NCBI GenBank assembly: GCA_020692205.1
Contig: JAIMKV010000044.1
Location: 1 to 41,644, forward strand
Reading direction: 5' to 3'
Length of the DNA stretch: 41,644 bases
Origin: Myxosarcina sp. GA_180221_E-2-1-MAG-40_15
GTDB lineage: Bacteria > Cyanobacteriota > Cyanobacteriia > Cyanobacteriales > Xenococcaceae
In this document: in pieces, positions 1 through 7,641 of the stretch
How positions within the stretch are numbered: position 1 is the first letter of the stretch
Layout: every line of letters starts with the position of its first letter
Made by a program: the position numbers and the translations under genes
Notes under the pieces: generated by a model
What the model was told of the DNA's origin: nothing
Databases searched by the model: none
Seen by the model: the letters and a program-made list of their open reading frames with translations, nothing else

Positions 1-104
1 TCTTGCTCAACGAAGGTCTGAGAGCTTGGATGGCGACTCAAGACCAACCACACCAAAACTTTGAATTCCCAGAAGAAGTATTGCCTCGTGGTAACGCTCT
101 CTAG
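1..104 (+). CDS. psbD: Photosystem II D2 protein, 3' end only
   Basis: The first 104 bases encode the last 33 residues of D2, the reaction-centre subunit that binds the primary electron-transfer pigments and quinone QA in the thylakoid membrane. The reading ends in [10 protein letters not shown] followed by TAG, the almost invariant D2 C-terminus. The gene begins upstream of the window. In the usual psbD-psbC operon, psbC starts inside the psbD 3' end and continues downstream. Here no psbC frame runs through and a strong hairpin follows the stop, so this is probably the second, monocistronic copy (psbDII). Identity as D2 is certain; the copy assignment is inference. Confidence 0.95.
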   Translation, partial: LLNEGLRAWMATQDQPHQNFEFPEEVLPRGNAL

Positions 105-141
105 TTAACAGAAGTGAATTTAATGAAGCTAAATTAGGTTC

Positions 142-176
142 AAAAATAAGTCTCTCAAGTTGAGAGACTTATTTTT
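142..176 (+). terminator. Hairpin terminator of psbD
   Basis: Two perfect 17-base arms (142-158 and 160-176) form a long stem with AT-rich outer pairs, so an A-run precedes and a T-run ends the core TAAGTCTCTCAA stem. It starts 37 bases after the psbD stop. This is the form of an intrinsic terminator and closes psbD as a single-gene unit. Confidence 0.85.
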
Positions 177-624
177 ATGGCTTAACAGCTTTAAAATTAA
201 GCTTAGACAGACTAAAAACTTCAGTCAATCAATATTGTAATTAGCGGTACGTAAACAACCGGTTATTCATAGCTGAAGTGGCAAATCAAATACCGTAGTC
301 ATTAGCTCGAAAAATGAAGCCAAATTAATCGTGACAATAAGCAAACCAGACTATTATTTTTAGCTGCTCCACGATAGTCTAGAAGATAAGATTTTAATAT
401 TTAATTATTTTTGGGTTCCTACGATCAAAAGTTAAGCCGAAAAATTAATGATCAAAATTTTTACTCTGAAAAATTGCCAGCAAACATTTTATAGATTCCT
501 TAAACTTTTAGCTGATTTTGGCTAACTTTGTGCAAAAGTTATCGTCGAGCGATAATCTGAGTATATGTCCCACGCTAAAAGCCTTTTACACCAAGACCAG
601 ATTAGTACAGGATAATCATTAGTT
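177..624. other. Intergenic leader region upstream of nadK
   Basis: AT-rich, with no open frame of note on either strand and no RNA gene recognised. It holds a short inverted repeat (TTATCG-5-CGATAA at 539-555) about 70 bases before the nadK start and must contain the nadK promoter. No convincing -35/-10 pair could be chosen by eye. Confidence 0.5.
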
Positions 625-1548
625 GTGCCAAAGCCTAAAGCCGGCATTGTTTATAACGATATTAAGCCAGTAGCTTGTAAAGTTGCATTAGAGATAGAGA
701 AGAAACTTACTGGTTCTGGATGGGATGTGCGTATGACCACGGGAGTCGGAGGAATATTGGAATACTCGACTCCAGGTAGTCCTGTCTGCCATACACGAAT
801 TGAACAGTTAACTCCACCTAACTTCGATCAAAATATAAGCTTTGCGATTGTCTTGGGTGGTGACGGTACGGTGCTATCTGCCTTCAGACAGCTCGCTCCC
901 TATAATATTCCTTTGTTGACCATCAATACTGGACATATGGGATTTTTAACGGAAACTTATTTAAGTCATTTAGGTGAAGCACTAGAAAAGCTAATTGCCC
1001 AAGACTATAAAATAGAAGAACGTTCAATGTTGGCAGTTAGGGTATTTCGTAATGATGCTCTTTTATGGGAAGCACTAAGCCTGAATGAAATGGTCTTGCA
1101 TCGAGAACCACTAACCAGTATGTGTCATTTTGAGGTAAAGATTGGTGAACACGCTCCTGTAGATGTGGCAGCAGACGGCATTATTATTTCAACTCCAACA
1201 GGATCTACTGCTTATTCTTTAAGTGCGGGAGGGCCTGTGGTAACTCCAGAAGTTCCCGTGTTGCAGTTGGCGCCAATTTGCCCCCATTCTTTAGCTTCTC
1301 GTGCTTTGGTATTTAGCGATCGCGAACCAGTTAAAGTTTTTCCCGCTACGCGTAATCGCATGGTAATGGTGGTGGATGGTAACGGTGGATGCTATATTTT
1401 GCCAGATGACCATATCGAAGTCGAAAAATCGGTTTATTCTGCTCGTTTTATTCGGCTGCGATCGCCAGAATTTTTCCGTATTCTCAGGGAAAAGCTTGGT
1501 TGGGGACTACCTCATATCGCTAAGCCAACCTCGGTTGAGCTACCTTAA
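625..1548 (+). CDS. nadK: NAD kinase
   Basis: ATP-dependent phosphorylation of NAD to NADP in the cytoplasm, supplying the cofactor for photosynthetic electron transport and biosynthesis. The 307-residue product has the family hallmarks: GGDGT at residues 78-82, NTGHMGFL at 101-108, an NE-containing segment near 153, and the glycine-rich [16 protein letters not shown] block around 188-203 that builds the nucleotide site. Length is normal. The start is GTG at 625; the alignable N-terminus (GIVYND at 7-12) begins right after it, so this start is plausible. The regulator gene follows 42 bases downstream on the same strand and may be co-transcribed. Cyanobacteria commonly carry two NAD kinases; this looks like the type with an N-terminus close to IIYND. 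Confidence 0.93.
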   Translation: MPKPKAGIVYNDIKPVACKVALEIEKKLTGSGWDVRMTTGVGGILEYSTPGSPVCHTRIEQLTPPNFDQNISFAIVLGGDGTVLSAFRQLAPYNIPLLTINTGHMGFLTETYLSHLGEALEKLIAQDYKIEERSMLAVRVFRNDALLWEALSLNEMVLHREPLTSMCHFEVKIGEHAPVDVAADGIIISTPTGSTAYSLSAGGPVVTPEVPVLQLAPICPHSLASRALVFSDREPVKVFPATRNRMVMVVDGNGGCYILPDDHIEVEKSVYSARFIRLRSPEFFRILREKLGWGLPHIAKPTSVELP

Positions 1549-1590
1549 GTAAGCCTTATCCAACTATTGCCCTAGGGTTTAATTGTTCTG

Positions 1591-2280
1591 ATGAATACCA
1601 AATCTAGCACCGCTAATTCGTCGATTCTCTTACTTACCGATCACACTTTTGCCCAGCAAGCGAGTTTAGACCTACAAACTCTGGGCTATTTACCTATTGT
1701 CGAAAAAGCTCAAACAGGATGGCCTCAGTTAAGCAGTCACCAAGCAGCTATGGTAATTGTTGATCGCGTTTTCACAGGTAAATCTGGCTTTGATTTATGT
1801 CGCCAGTTACGTAGTGCAGGAGATCGTACACCGATATTAATGTTGGTAGATCAAGAAACCGTAGCCGAGAGAGTTGCTTGCTTGGAGGCAGGGGCAGACG
1901 ATTATTTATTAAAACCCTATCAGAGAGAAAAATTACTGGAGCAAATTGAACTGTATCTTCAGCCAGAAGTTGGTATTTCTGAACAGCTTAGATTTGGCGA
2001 ATTAGTTTTGGATCTAACTACCCGCCAAGTAATTAGACAAGAGCAAATCATCGACTTAACCATGAAAGAGTTTGAGTTGCTTAAGTATTTGATGTCTAAT
2101 CCACAACAGGTAATGACCAGAGAAGAGATTATCGAGAACGTTTGGGGATACGATTATCGTGGTGAATCCAATGTAATTGAAGTTTATATTCGCTATTTAA
2201 GACTTAAAATAGAAAGCCAAAACCACAAAAGACTAATTCAGACCGTCAGAGGTATTGGTTATGTGTTGAGGGAATCATAG
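1591..2280 (+). CDS. OmpR-class response regulator, NblR-like
   Basis: A 229-residue two-domain regulator: receiver at about 10-122 and OmpR/PhoB winged-helix DNA-binding domain at about 133-227, ending in the usual VRGIGYVLRES. The acceptor aspartate (D58) and the conserved lysine (K108, in LLKPY) are present. The N-terminal acidic pair is reduced to T16-D17, and the switch Thr/Ser after beta-4 is replaced (MLVD at 84-87 instead of the usual MLTA). This atypical receiver, together with the size, recalls NblR, the cyanobacterial regulator of phycobilisome degradation and stress survival, which is described as acting without standard phosphorylation. I am sure of the family and only moderately of NblR identity. 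No histidine kinase lies nearby. Confidence 0.88.
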   Translation: MNTKSSTANSSILLLTDHTFAQQASLDLQTLGYLPIVEKAQTGWPQLSSHQAAMVIVDRVFTGKSGFDLCRQLRSAGDRTPILMLVDQETVAERVACLEAGADDYLLKPYQREKLLEQIELYLQPEVGISEQLRFGELVLDLTTRQVIRQEQIIDLTMKEFELLKYLMSNPQQVMTREEIIENVWGYDYRGESNVIEVYIRYLRLKIESQNHKRLIQTVRGIGYVLRES

Positions 2281-2410
2281 ATTTGTGGCTGATAATCAGC
2301 ACCTATTTTAAAAAAGATTCGATTTCTGAAGCTTTTACTTAGAATTAATTCTCTTGGTGCTGGCATAGTCTGCAATAGCTGACGATTTAATCTTGGTCAA
2401 AAATTAAATA

Positions 2411-2911
2411 ATGAAATTAAATATCAATTTAAGTGTATTATTGTTGGTTCTACTTTCTAGTTGTTCTACCATATCGACTTCAAGAAAAGTTATAGCTGAC
2501 GTAGCTCAGGAAACTAAATCTGGTCAAATGTTGCCGATTACAGCGATCGCTAATATTTCTGGAGCAACTATCGAGCTAGAGGTGGCGCAAACTCCTCAAC
2601 AACAGGCTACCGGCTTGATGTTTCGCCAATCTTTGGCTGATAATCGGGGAATGCTGTTTCCTTTTCAATCAGAACGAACTGCTCGCTTTTGGATGAAAAA
2701 TGTGCCAATATCGTTGGACATGATTTTTTTAAATAGCGATCGCGTTGTTGGTCTGGCGAGTAATGTTCCTCCCTGCAAAGCAGAACCATGTCCTGTTTAT
2801 GGTCCTGAAGCTTTAGTCGATCAGGTGGTTGAACTAAGAGGAGGAAGAGCTAAGGAATTAGGCATCAAGGTAGGAGATACCGTAAAGATTCAAGCCTTAG
2901 ATAATCTCTGA
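2411..2911 (+). CDS. DUF192 family lipoprotein
   Basis: A 166-residue exported protein. Residues 1-18 form a lipoprotein signal with a hydrophobic run and the lipobox LSSC (C18), so it should be membrane-anchored on the periplasmic side. Residues about 50-163 match the DUF192 (COG1430) fold: the TGLMFRQSL, GMLFPF, ARFWMKNVPISLDMIFL and VVELRGGRAKELGIKVGDTV blocks are all present. The family is widespread and its biochemical role is not established. It sits 130 bases after the response regulator on the same strand. Confidence 0.85.
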   Translation: MKLNINLSVLLLVLLSSCSTISTSRKVIADVAQETKSGQMLPITAIANISGATIELEVAQTPQQQATGLMFRQSLADNRGMLFPFQSERTARFWMKNVPISLDMIFLNSDRVVGLASNVPPCKAEPCPVYGPEALVDQVVELRGGRAKELGIKVGDTVKIQALDNL

Positions 2912-3475
2912 CAGTTGGTAAACATAGTTTAAAAATTAATAATATTTCTACGCAATATCTCAAATTTGCCACACTAAATCAGTAACATTGCTAAGCATCA
3001 ATTATTTTATAAATATTTAATAATTTCTGAGAACAATTATCTATCAAGCGATGGAGTAAAAACGAAGAGATAAAATACTATCTTTTTTATACTTGACAAA
3101 ATTAAGTGTTTTTACGTATCAGCATATGTATGTCATCATAAGGAATCTTGATTCTCGAAGATAGTGACAGATTTGTTTATTTACGGAAGCCAGTAGTAAA
3201 TTAATCGCTAATCAATCGATATTAAATCAGAAACAAGAGAATTTTTCTGGTAAACGGAATTACTTAATCCGTTACCTAAAAGAATTCTTATTGAATGAAC
3301 AAATTGAAAATTTTGCTCAACTGTGATTTAAAACACTGGCAAAATATTATTCGTTCTCAATAATCAATAATAGTCAAAATTCAATTGTGAGTAGTGATGG
3401 TTAAAACTAGACTATTCGACCCAGCAAAATTACTAATGACCTAATCCCAAAGCTTAAAATATAAGGTGAAGCCAG
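2912..3475. other. Long AT-rich intergenic region
   Basis: 564 bases with no supported gene on either strand and no tRNA-like or CRISPR-like structure. A lone TTGACA at 3093-3098 lacks a good -10 at standard spacing. A purine-rich AAGGTGA lies just ahead of the following ATG at 3476 and is probably its ribosome-binding site. The region is large enough to hide a small RNA, but nothing specific was seen. Confidence 0.5.
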
Positions 3476-3685
3476 ATGAAACCAGCCATATATGCCAAAT
3501 TTATCCAATTTTTAACGGAAGAATTAGCTCTTTCTAATGATTCAATTGACATCGTTCAGCGTTCGGTAGGAAACCATCCTGTACCCATACCAATGATTCT
3601 TTGGCAGTATGGACTAGTAACTTTAGAAGAACTTGATCGCATTTATGACTGGCTTCATAGCAAAACTAAATTGGACTTAGGCTAG
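3476..3685 (+). CDS. DUF2949 family small protein
   Basis: A 69-residue soluble protein recognised as the cyanobacterial DUF2949 family by its layout: IQFLTEELAL near the N-terminus, then PMILWQYGLVTLEELDRIYDWL at about 38-60. These proteins are short, mostly helical and of unknown function; several occur as multicopy paralogues in one genome. The start ATG is preceded by AAGGTGA seven bases upstream, a good ribosome-binding site. It stands alone, facing the convergent HTH-ATPase gene. Confidence 0.75.
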   Translation: MKPAIYAKFIQFLTEELALSNDSIDIVQRSVGNHPVPIPMILWQYGLVTLEELDRIYDWLHSKTKLDLG

Positions 3686-3748
3686 AATAAACTCGATTTC
3701 CTTTTACCTAGGCTAATAATCATGAGGTTAGTAATCCGAGTCGAGTAA

Positions 3749-5167
3749 TTACCATCCTCGAGATATCTGCCAATATCTCTGAACTAGCTGATAGCGAAAA
3801 GTATACATATTACCTAAGAGATTGTCTTCTTGGAGCAAATAATAGTCTTTGATCAAAAGTCTTAATACAGTTCTAGCCATTTCCTTATCTTTGGTTTCAG
3901 GTTCGCTTTTTAAGTACTGCCACAGCCGAGAAAAAGAGGTAGGGGGATTAATTGAAAGAATATCCAAGATTTCTAGAGCATAAGGTTTTTGTACCTCATT
4001 GTAATAATTATCAATGCGTTCGCGATAGTGATCCATCTTCCATAGATTCAAAGGACTACGCAAACATTCATTAATCGTGTCTGAAATTTTTTCGGCGGTA
4101 ATTTCGTCTTCTGAAGCTTTAAATTGATTAATTAGGTGATGAATATAAAAAGGAATACAGTCAACGGCTAAAGCAATATCCTCAGCAGTTTGGAGTAAAT
4201 TGGTCGCAGGGATTTCTTCCCCTTCCAAAAGATAAAGCGTTAACTTAGTCGCAGCGTCTAAATCTAGTGGTTGACCATCTATAGGATACATATCATTAGT
4301 CGGATCGTTACTGTAGCCAGCTTTCTGAAGATTTTTGATAATGTGATGTAAACCAATTGAGCCAGAAAAGATCATCCGTACATCTGGATAAGTTTGACGA
4401 AGCGATCGCAAAGTATCTAAAACTTCCATAGCATCGCGATCGCTAAAATTCCCCAACATATGAGGCATCTCATCCCAAATTAGCACGATCTGTTTGTCTT
4501 GCAACGTGACCAAATCTTCAATAGTTTTAGTTAAAAGAATTTTCCAGTGGACTGCTGATTCAGGAAACTGATAACCATCAAAATAACTACCAGTTAATTC
4601 ACTCAGATATTCTCTAACTCTTTTGGCTTTACCTGACTCTCTCAGATATGTTTCTGTATCTTGCCAAACTGCTTCGACAAACTCAATCGGAGTTCTCAGT
4701 CCCTCCAAATCTCGATAGATTGGCAGCATATCTACTGGTGCTTCAGCGGTCATCTTTTTCAGGATGCTACTTTTACCAATTCTCCTCTCTCCACTAAAAA
4801 TTAGACTTTGTTGTCTTAGTCTCTCCCATAGATTTGCAATCAATTCTTCTCTACCGATGACTTCATCGGGAGGAACTTGTCCCCCAGGATTAGCTTTAAA
4901 CTCTTCTTGCTTAAACTTGAAGCTTTCAATATGATCGTTCCATTCCCTCTCTGGTTGAGAAGCGATCTTCCAGTCGAGATCTAATTCCTGACACAAGCGA
5001 ATAAATGCATTCAAAGCAACAGGCTTACAATTTACAAACTTAGAGACTGAAGATCTAGATATTTCTAAACGTTCGGCAAGAGAACGTTGAGTCAATTGCT
5101 TAATTGCCAAAGATTCTTCTACTTTCGGTATCCATTCGCTGTTTAACTGTAATGAGCTACGTGCCAT
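3749..5167 (-). CDS. HTH-domain AAA/STAND-like ATPase
   Basis: A 472-residue protein. Residues about 22-67 form a helix-turn-helix (LAERLEISRSSVSKFV then the CQELDLDW segment). A P-loop ATPase domain of the archaeal/STAND type follows, with GREELI at 105-110, Walker A GERRIGKSS at 126-134, Walker B IVLIWDE ending D232-E233, and a sensor-1-like RMIFSGS at 264-270. The C-terminal third (about 330-472) is helical and looks winged-helix-like, as in ORC/STAND proteins. Cyanobacteria hold many HTH-plus-NTPase genes, often with WD40 or TPR tails; this one lacks such a sensor tail. Likely a signalling or defence NTPase, but partner and trigger are unknown. It is a single gene on its strand. Confidence 0.75.
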   Translation of the reverse strand: MARSSLQLNSEWIPKVEESLAIKQLTQRSLAERLEISRSSVSKFVNCKPVALNAFIRLCQELDLDWKIASQPEREWNDHIESFKFKQEEFKANPGGQVPPDEVIGREELIANLWERLRQQSLIFSGERRIGKSSILKKMTAEAPVDMLPIYRDLEGLRTPIEFVEAVWQDTETYLRESGKAKRVREYLSELTGSYFDGYQFPESAVHWKILLTKTIEDLVTLQDKQIVLIWDEMPHMLGNFSDRDAMEVLDTLRSLRQTYPDVRMIFSGSIGLHHIIKNLQKAGYSNDPTNDMYPIDGQPLDLDAATKLTLYLLEGEEIPATNLLQTAEDIALAVDCIPFYIHHLINQFKASEDEITAEKISDTINECLRSPLNLWKMDHYRERIDNYYNEVQKPYALEILDILSINPPTSFSRLWQYLKSEPETKDKEMARTVLRLLIKDYYLLQEDNLLGNMYTFRYQLVQRYWQISRGW

Positions 5168-5217
5168 ATTGTGCTTTATTTATATTGTAAGATAACCGCA
5201 GAAGTTGAGCTTGGGGG

Positions 5218-5264
5218 ATGCGTGGGCTTCCAAGGGGCTGAGCCTTGTACGCCCCGTCGCGCAT
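5218..5264. repeat. GC-rich imperfect palindrome
   Basis: Within AT-rich spacer lies a nested inverted repeat: ATGCG (5218-5222) pairs with CGCAT (5260-5264), GGGC (5224-5227) with GCCC (5251-5254), and CCAAGG (5230-5235) with CCTTG (5243-5247). Its base composition differs sharply from the surroundings. It resembles the small dispersed palindromic elements common between cyanobacterial genes. Only one clear copy is seen here. Confidence 0.5.
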
Positions 5265-5341
5265 ATCCAACTACGCTGTTGAGACTGTCTTAAGCTATCA
5301 CAAGTAATCTTACTAAAATAAAATTGTTTAAAATCGTTGCT

Positions 5342-6289
5342 TTAAGATTTTTTGGCTGATATTGCTAGGTAAATACCAAACAAAACTACGGCAAATGCCA
5401 AATAATTAAATAAACTCAACTGTTCGGCAAAGAGTAGCATTGCCAAAATTGCTGCAATTACAGGAATTGACAGCATTGATACTGCGATAAATCCTGAAGA
5501 GAATTTAGCCAAACTATAGGTTAAAAGCCCTTGTCCGAGCGCCTGAGAAATTAATCCTAGACCAACTATTGCTAGCCAACCAGTGACAGAAACGGGAAGT
5601 AATCGCTCTCTGGTGAAAAAGACTAGAGGCAACAAAAATAAACCACCAGCCAGACTTGTCCACTGCATAATTATCACAGTAGGAAATTGCACTCTCAACT
5701 GTTCTAAGCTTAAAATGCTAATTGCGGAAAATATGGCTGCTACTAAAGCTGCCCCATCTCCAGTTAAATGACTGGCTGCTGCCTGTAAGTCTTCAATTCC
5801 AATTGCCACTGCGCCTAATATTGCTACCGCCATCCCGATCAAAAACCGTCGCGAAAATTGCTGACGAAAGATGAGCCAGCCCCCCAAAGTAGTGAAGATC
5901 GGCATCATATTATTGAGCAAAGTTGAATTGGCAATACTGGTTTGAGTTAATGACCATGCCCAAAGCGCCAAAGAAATAGCAAAGCTAATGCCCGCAATTA
6001 AGAGCAGAGCGATCGCCCGACTGGTGTAAAGTTGAGCTGCTGAAGTTGTATCTGGATCCAGATGGTCATTGTGAGATACTTTTAAAGTGTTCCATATGCT
6101 AAAAGCCACGGCAGCGATTAATAGGCGATCGCAGGTTATGGCATTAGGCTTAATTTCTGTTTCAGCGATCGCAATTAAAATTGAAGCTGAAGCAATCCCT
6201 AATAAAGCAACACTCAAAGCTATAGGTGCAATCCAATTCGCCCTTGACTCTAATTTTTTGCCAATCTTACTCAGCCGAAATTGGTACAT
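5342..6289 (-). CDS. EamA/DMT-family transporter
   Basis: A 315-residue integral membrane protein with about ten hydrophobic segments in two halves, the EamA (drug/metabolite transporter) pattern. The SLAKFSSGFIAVSMLSIPVIAAILAMLLFAEQL block near residues 260-290 is typical of the second EamA repeat. Members move amino acids, sugars, nucleosides or toxins; the substrate cannot be read from sequence. It is divergent from the racemase gene, with a 365-base spacer containing the NtcA-type promoter of the racemase and a 16-base perfect palindrome (6382-6397) that is closer to this gene. If it belongs to the same regulon it could be an amino-acid exporter, but that is speculative. Confidence 0.85.
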   Translation of the reverse strand: MYQFRLSKIGKKLESRANWIAPIALSVALLGIASASILIAIAETEIKPNAITCDRLLIAAVAFSIWNTLKVSHNDHLDPDTTSAAQLYTSRAIALLLIAGISFAISLALWAWSLTQTSIANSTLLNNMMPIFTTLGGWLIFRQQFSRRFLIGMAVAILGAVAIGIEDLQAAASHLTGDGAALVAAIFSAISILSLEQLRVQFPTVIIMQWTSLAGGLFLLPLVFFTRERLLPVSVTGWLAIVGLGLISQALGQGLLTYSLAKFSSGFIAVSMLSIPVIAAILAMLLFAEQLSLFNYLAFAVVLFGIYLAISAKKS

Positions 6290-6381
6290 TTAATCAAAAT
6301 TGAATATAAATACAGTATTTAGTTAAAAATTAAATCCCAAAAATTGATGCGATCAATGTTACATTTTGCTAATTAGCCCGC

Positions 6382-6397
6382 TCTTTTCATGAAAAGA
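6382..6397. promoter_or_regulatory. 16-base perfect palindrome in divergent promoter region
   Basis: TCTTTTCATGAAAAGA reads the same on both strands. It lies 8 bases before the NtcA box of the racemase promoter and 93 bases upstream of the EamA gene start. It could be an operator for either gene. No homologous copy was seen at the other two promoters of the island. Confidence 0.35.
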
Positions 6398-6404
6398 ACA
6401 GTTT

Positions 6405-6446
6405 GTAGTTAAACATACAGTTTCTCAGACCTTTACTGTATACCGT
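6405..6446 (+). promoter_or_regulatory. NtcA-type promoter of the racemase unit
   Basis: GTA (6405-6407), eight bases, TAC (6416-6418), then exactly 22 bases and TACCGT (6441-6446), which fits the TAN3T -10 form. This is the arrangement of NtcA-activated cyanobacterial promoters. Predicted transcript start is near 6453, giving a leader of about 200 bases. The same spacing recurs at 7461 and 11957. Confidence 0.75.
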
Positions 6447-6454
6447 ATACAGTA
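6434..6454. promoter_or_regulatory. GTATAC-N-GTATAC operator, copy 1
   Basis: Ten-base arms (6434-6443 and 6445-6454) around a single central C make a perfect palindrome, TACTGTATAC-C-GTATACAGTA. It covers the -10 box at 6441-6446. The form (TGTATAC half-sites) resembles operators of GntR/FadR-type regulators, but the protein is unknown. This is the most symmetric of three related sites. Confidence 0.7.
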
Positions 6455-6483
6455 TAAATATTGAATTATTGAGGATTATTTAA

Positions 6484-6645
6484 TGGTTCTTATGGGGCGC
6501 GATCGCTCAATTGACTAGCTATGACGCTCGTAGCAGTAATGCAGCACCTAAGGACAATATTTCGGCTCTTTTCTTGGTATCTTCGGCGATCGCTTGGCTA
6601 AAGGTTGCCTACCATCACCATCACAAGGTTTATATCCATGATTAG
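6484..6645 (+). other. Open frame in the racemase leader, possible remnant
   Basis: A 53-codon frame runs from just after a TAA to a TAG 9 bases before the racemase ATG. It has no ATG or GTG; the only usable start would be TTG at 6511 (44 residues), with no ribosome-binding site. The translation has a hydrophobic stretch (NISALFLVSSAIAWLKV) followed by HHHH. It may be the decayed end of a former first gene of the unit, or chance; two HIP1-like sites contribute to the frame. Confidence 0.25.
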
Positions 6646-6654
6646 ATTTGAGCG

Positions 6655-7389
6655 ATGAAAATTAAAGTTATTAATCCTAATACAACTTCCAGTATGACGG
6701 AAAAAATAGGTGCGATCGCCCGATCTGTTGCCAATCCTGAGACAGAAATTATTGCTTGTAACCCCAATATGGGACCTGTTTCTATCGAAGGACATTATGA
6801 TGAGGCTCTTAGTATTGTCGGCATTCTCGATGAAATACGCAAAGGGGAAACAGAATGCATCGATGGTTATGTTATTGCGTGTTTTGGCGATCCTGGCTTA
6901 CTAGCAGCACGAGAATTAACTAAAGCACCTGTAATTGGTATTGCTGAAGCAGCAATGCACGCAGCCAGTTTGATCGCCACGAGCTTTTCTATTGTTACTA
7001 CTTTAAGTAGGACTAAAATTATCGCTCGTCATTTAGTCGATAACTATGGCATGAGTCATTTATGTCGTCAAATTCGGGCGATTGATTTACCCGTTCTAAG
7101 TTTAGAAGCAGATTCGGAAATTAAAAATATTATTTTAGAAGAGTGTCACCAAGCTTTAGCAGAAGATGAGTGCGGTGCAATTATTCTTGGCTGTAGCGGC
7201 ATGGCAGATTTGACGACTCAGATTTCGGCTCAATTGGGAATCCCTGTAATTGATGGGGTGAGTGCTGCGGTGAAATTTGTCGAAGCTCTAGTAGGATTGC
7301 AACTATCTACCAGTAAGACTGGCGATTTAGCCTATCCTATTGCCAAACCATACATGGGCATTTTGTCTTCTTTTGAATGCGATCGCTAA
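6655..7389 (+). CDS. Asp/Glu/hydantoin racemase family protein
   Basis: A 244-residue cofactor-independent racemase of the Asp/Glu/hydantoin superfamily. The N-terminus KVINPNTTSSMTEKI is characteristic of the hydantoin/allantoin racemase branch. The two catalytic cysteines expected of the two-base mechanism are present: C76 in IACFGDPG and C180 in LGCSGMAD, at the spacing seen in hydantoin racemases. Expected role is interconversion of D and L forms of 5-substituted hydantoins, allantoin or a related amino-acid derivative in the cytoplasm. No hydantoinase, carbamoylase or allantoinase is nearby, so the substrate is open. It is the first gene of the NtcA-type island, with its own promoter at 6405-6446, and precedes two ABC importers controlled by matching promoters. 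Confidence 0.88.
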   Translation: MKIKVINPNTTSSMTEKIGAIARSVANPETEIIACNPNMGPVSIEGHYDEALSIVGILDEIRKGETECIDGYVIACFGDPGLLAARELTKAPVIGIAEAAMHAASLIATSFSIVTTLSRTKIIARHLVDNYGMSHLCRQIRAIDLPVLSLEADSEIKNIILEECHQALAEDECGAIILGCSGMADLTTQISAQLGIPVIDGVSAAVKFVEALVGLQLSTSKTGDLAYPIAKPYMGILSSFECDR

Positions 7390-7460
7390 CAAAATTAATC
7401 TAACAAGCTATGTACAAATAATACACAAAAAATTGAAGTTTGATGACAAAAGATGAATTC

Positions 7461-7502
7461 GTAATCAAAGATACAAATCATCTAGTTTTTAATGTATACA
7501 GT
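7461..7502 (+). promoter_or_regulatory. NtcA-type promoter of the first ABC importer
   Basis: GTA (7461-7463), eight bases, TAC (7472-7474), 22 bases, then TACAGT (7497-7502) as the TAN3T -10 box. Predicted transcript start is near 7509, about 130 bases before the ATPase ATG. Geometry is identical to the promoters at 6405 and 11957. Confidence 0.75.
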
Positions 7503-7506
7503 ATGC
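7494..7506. promoter_or_regulatory. GTATAC-N-GTATGC operator, copy 2
   Basis: GTATACAGTATGC matches the GTATAC-N-GTATAC palindrome at 6438-6450 with one half-site substitution, and overlaps the -10 box in the same register. Probable binding site of the same unidentified regulator. Confidence 0.6.
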
Positions 7507-7641
7507 GAAATAGTCAAAAGATTGTAGTATTCACCAAGATTTAAATAATCAAATCAAAAGATTCTCTGGTCTCAAGAAGAGTTCAGTAAAACAATCTCAG
7601 GCAGTTAAAAGTTTTTTTAGTAGGTTTGAAATTGAATAATT

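Noticed and set aside
237-250. GTA-N8-TAC (NtcA-like) sequence upstream of nadK
   Set aside because: No TAN3T box lies 22 bases downstream, and it is about 375 bases from the nadK start. One such 6-base match is expected every few kilobases by chance.
3093-3098. TTGACA as a -35 box
   Set aside because: No acceptable -10 at 16-18 bases; isolated hexamers are frequent in this AT-rich spacer.
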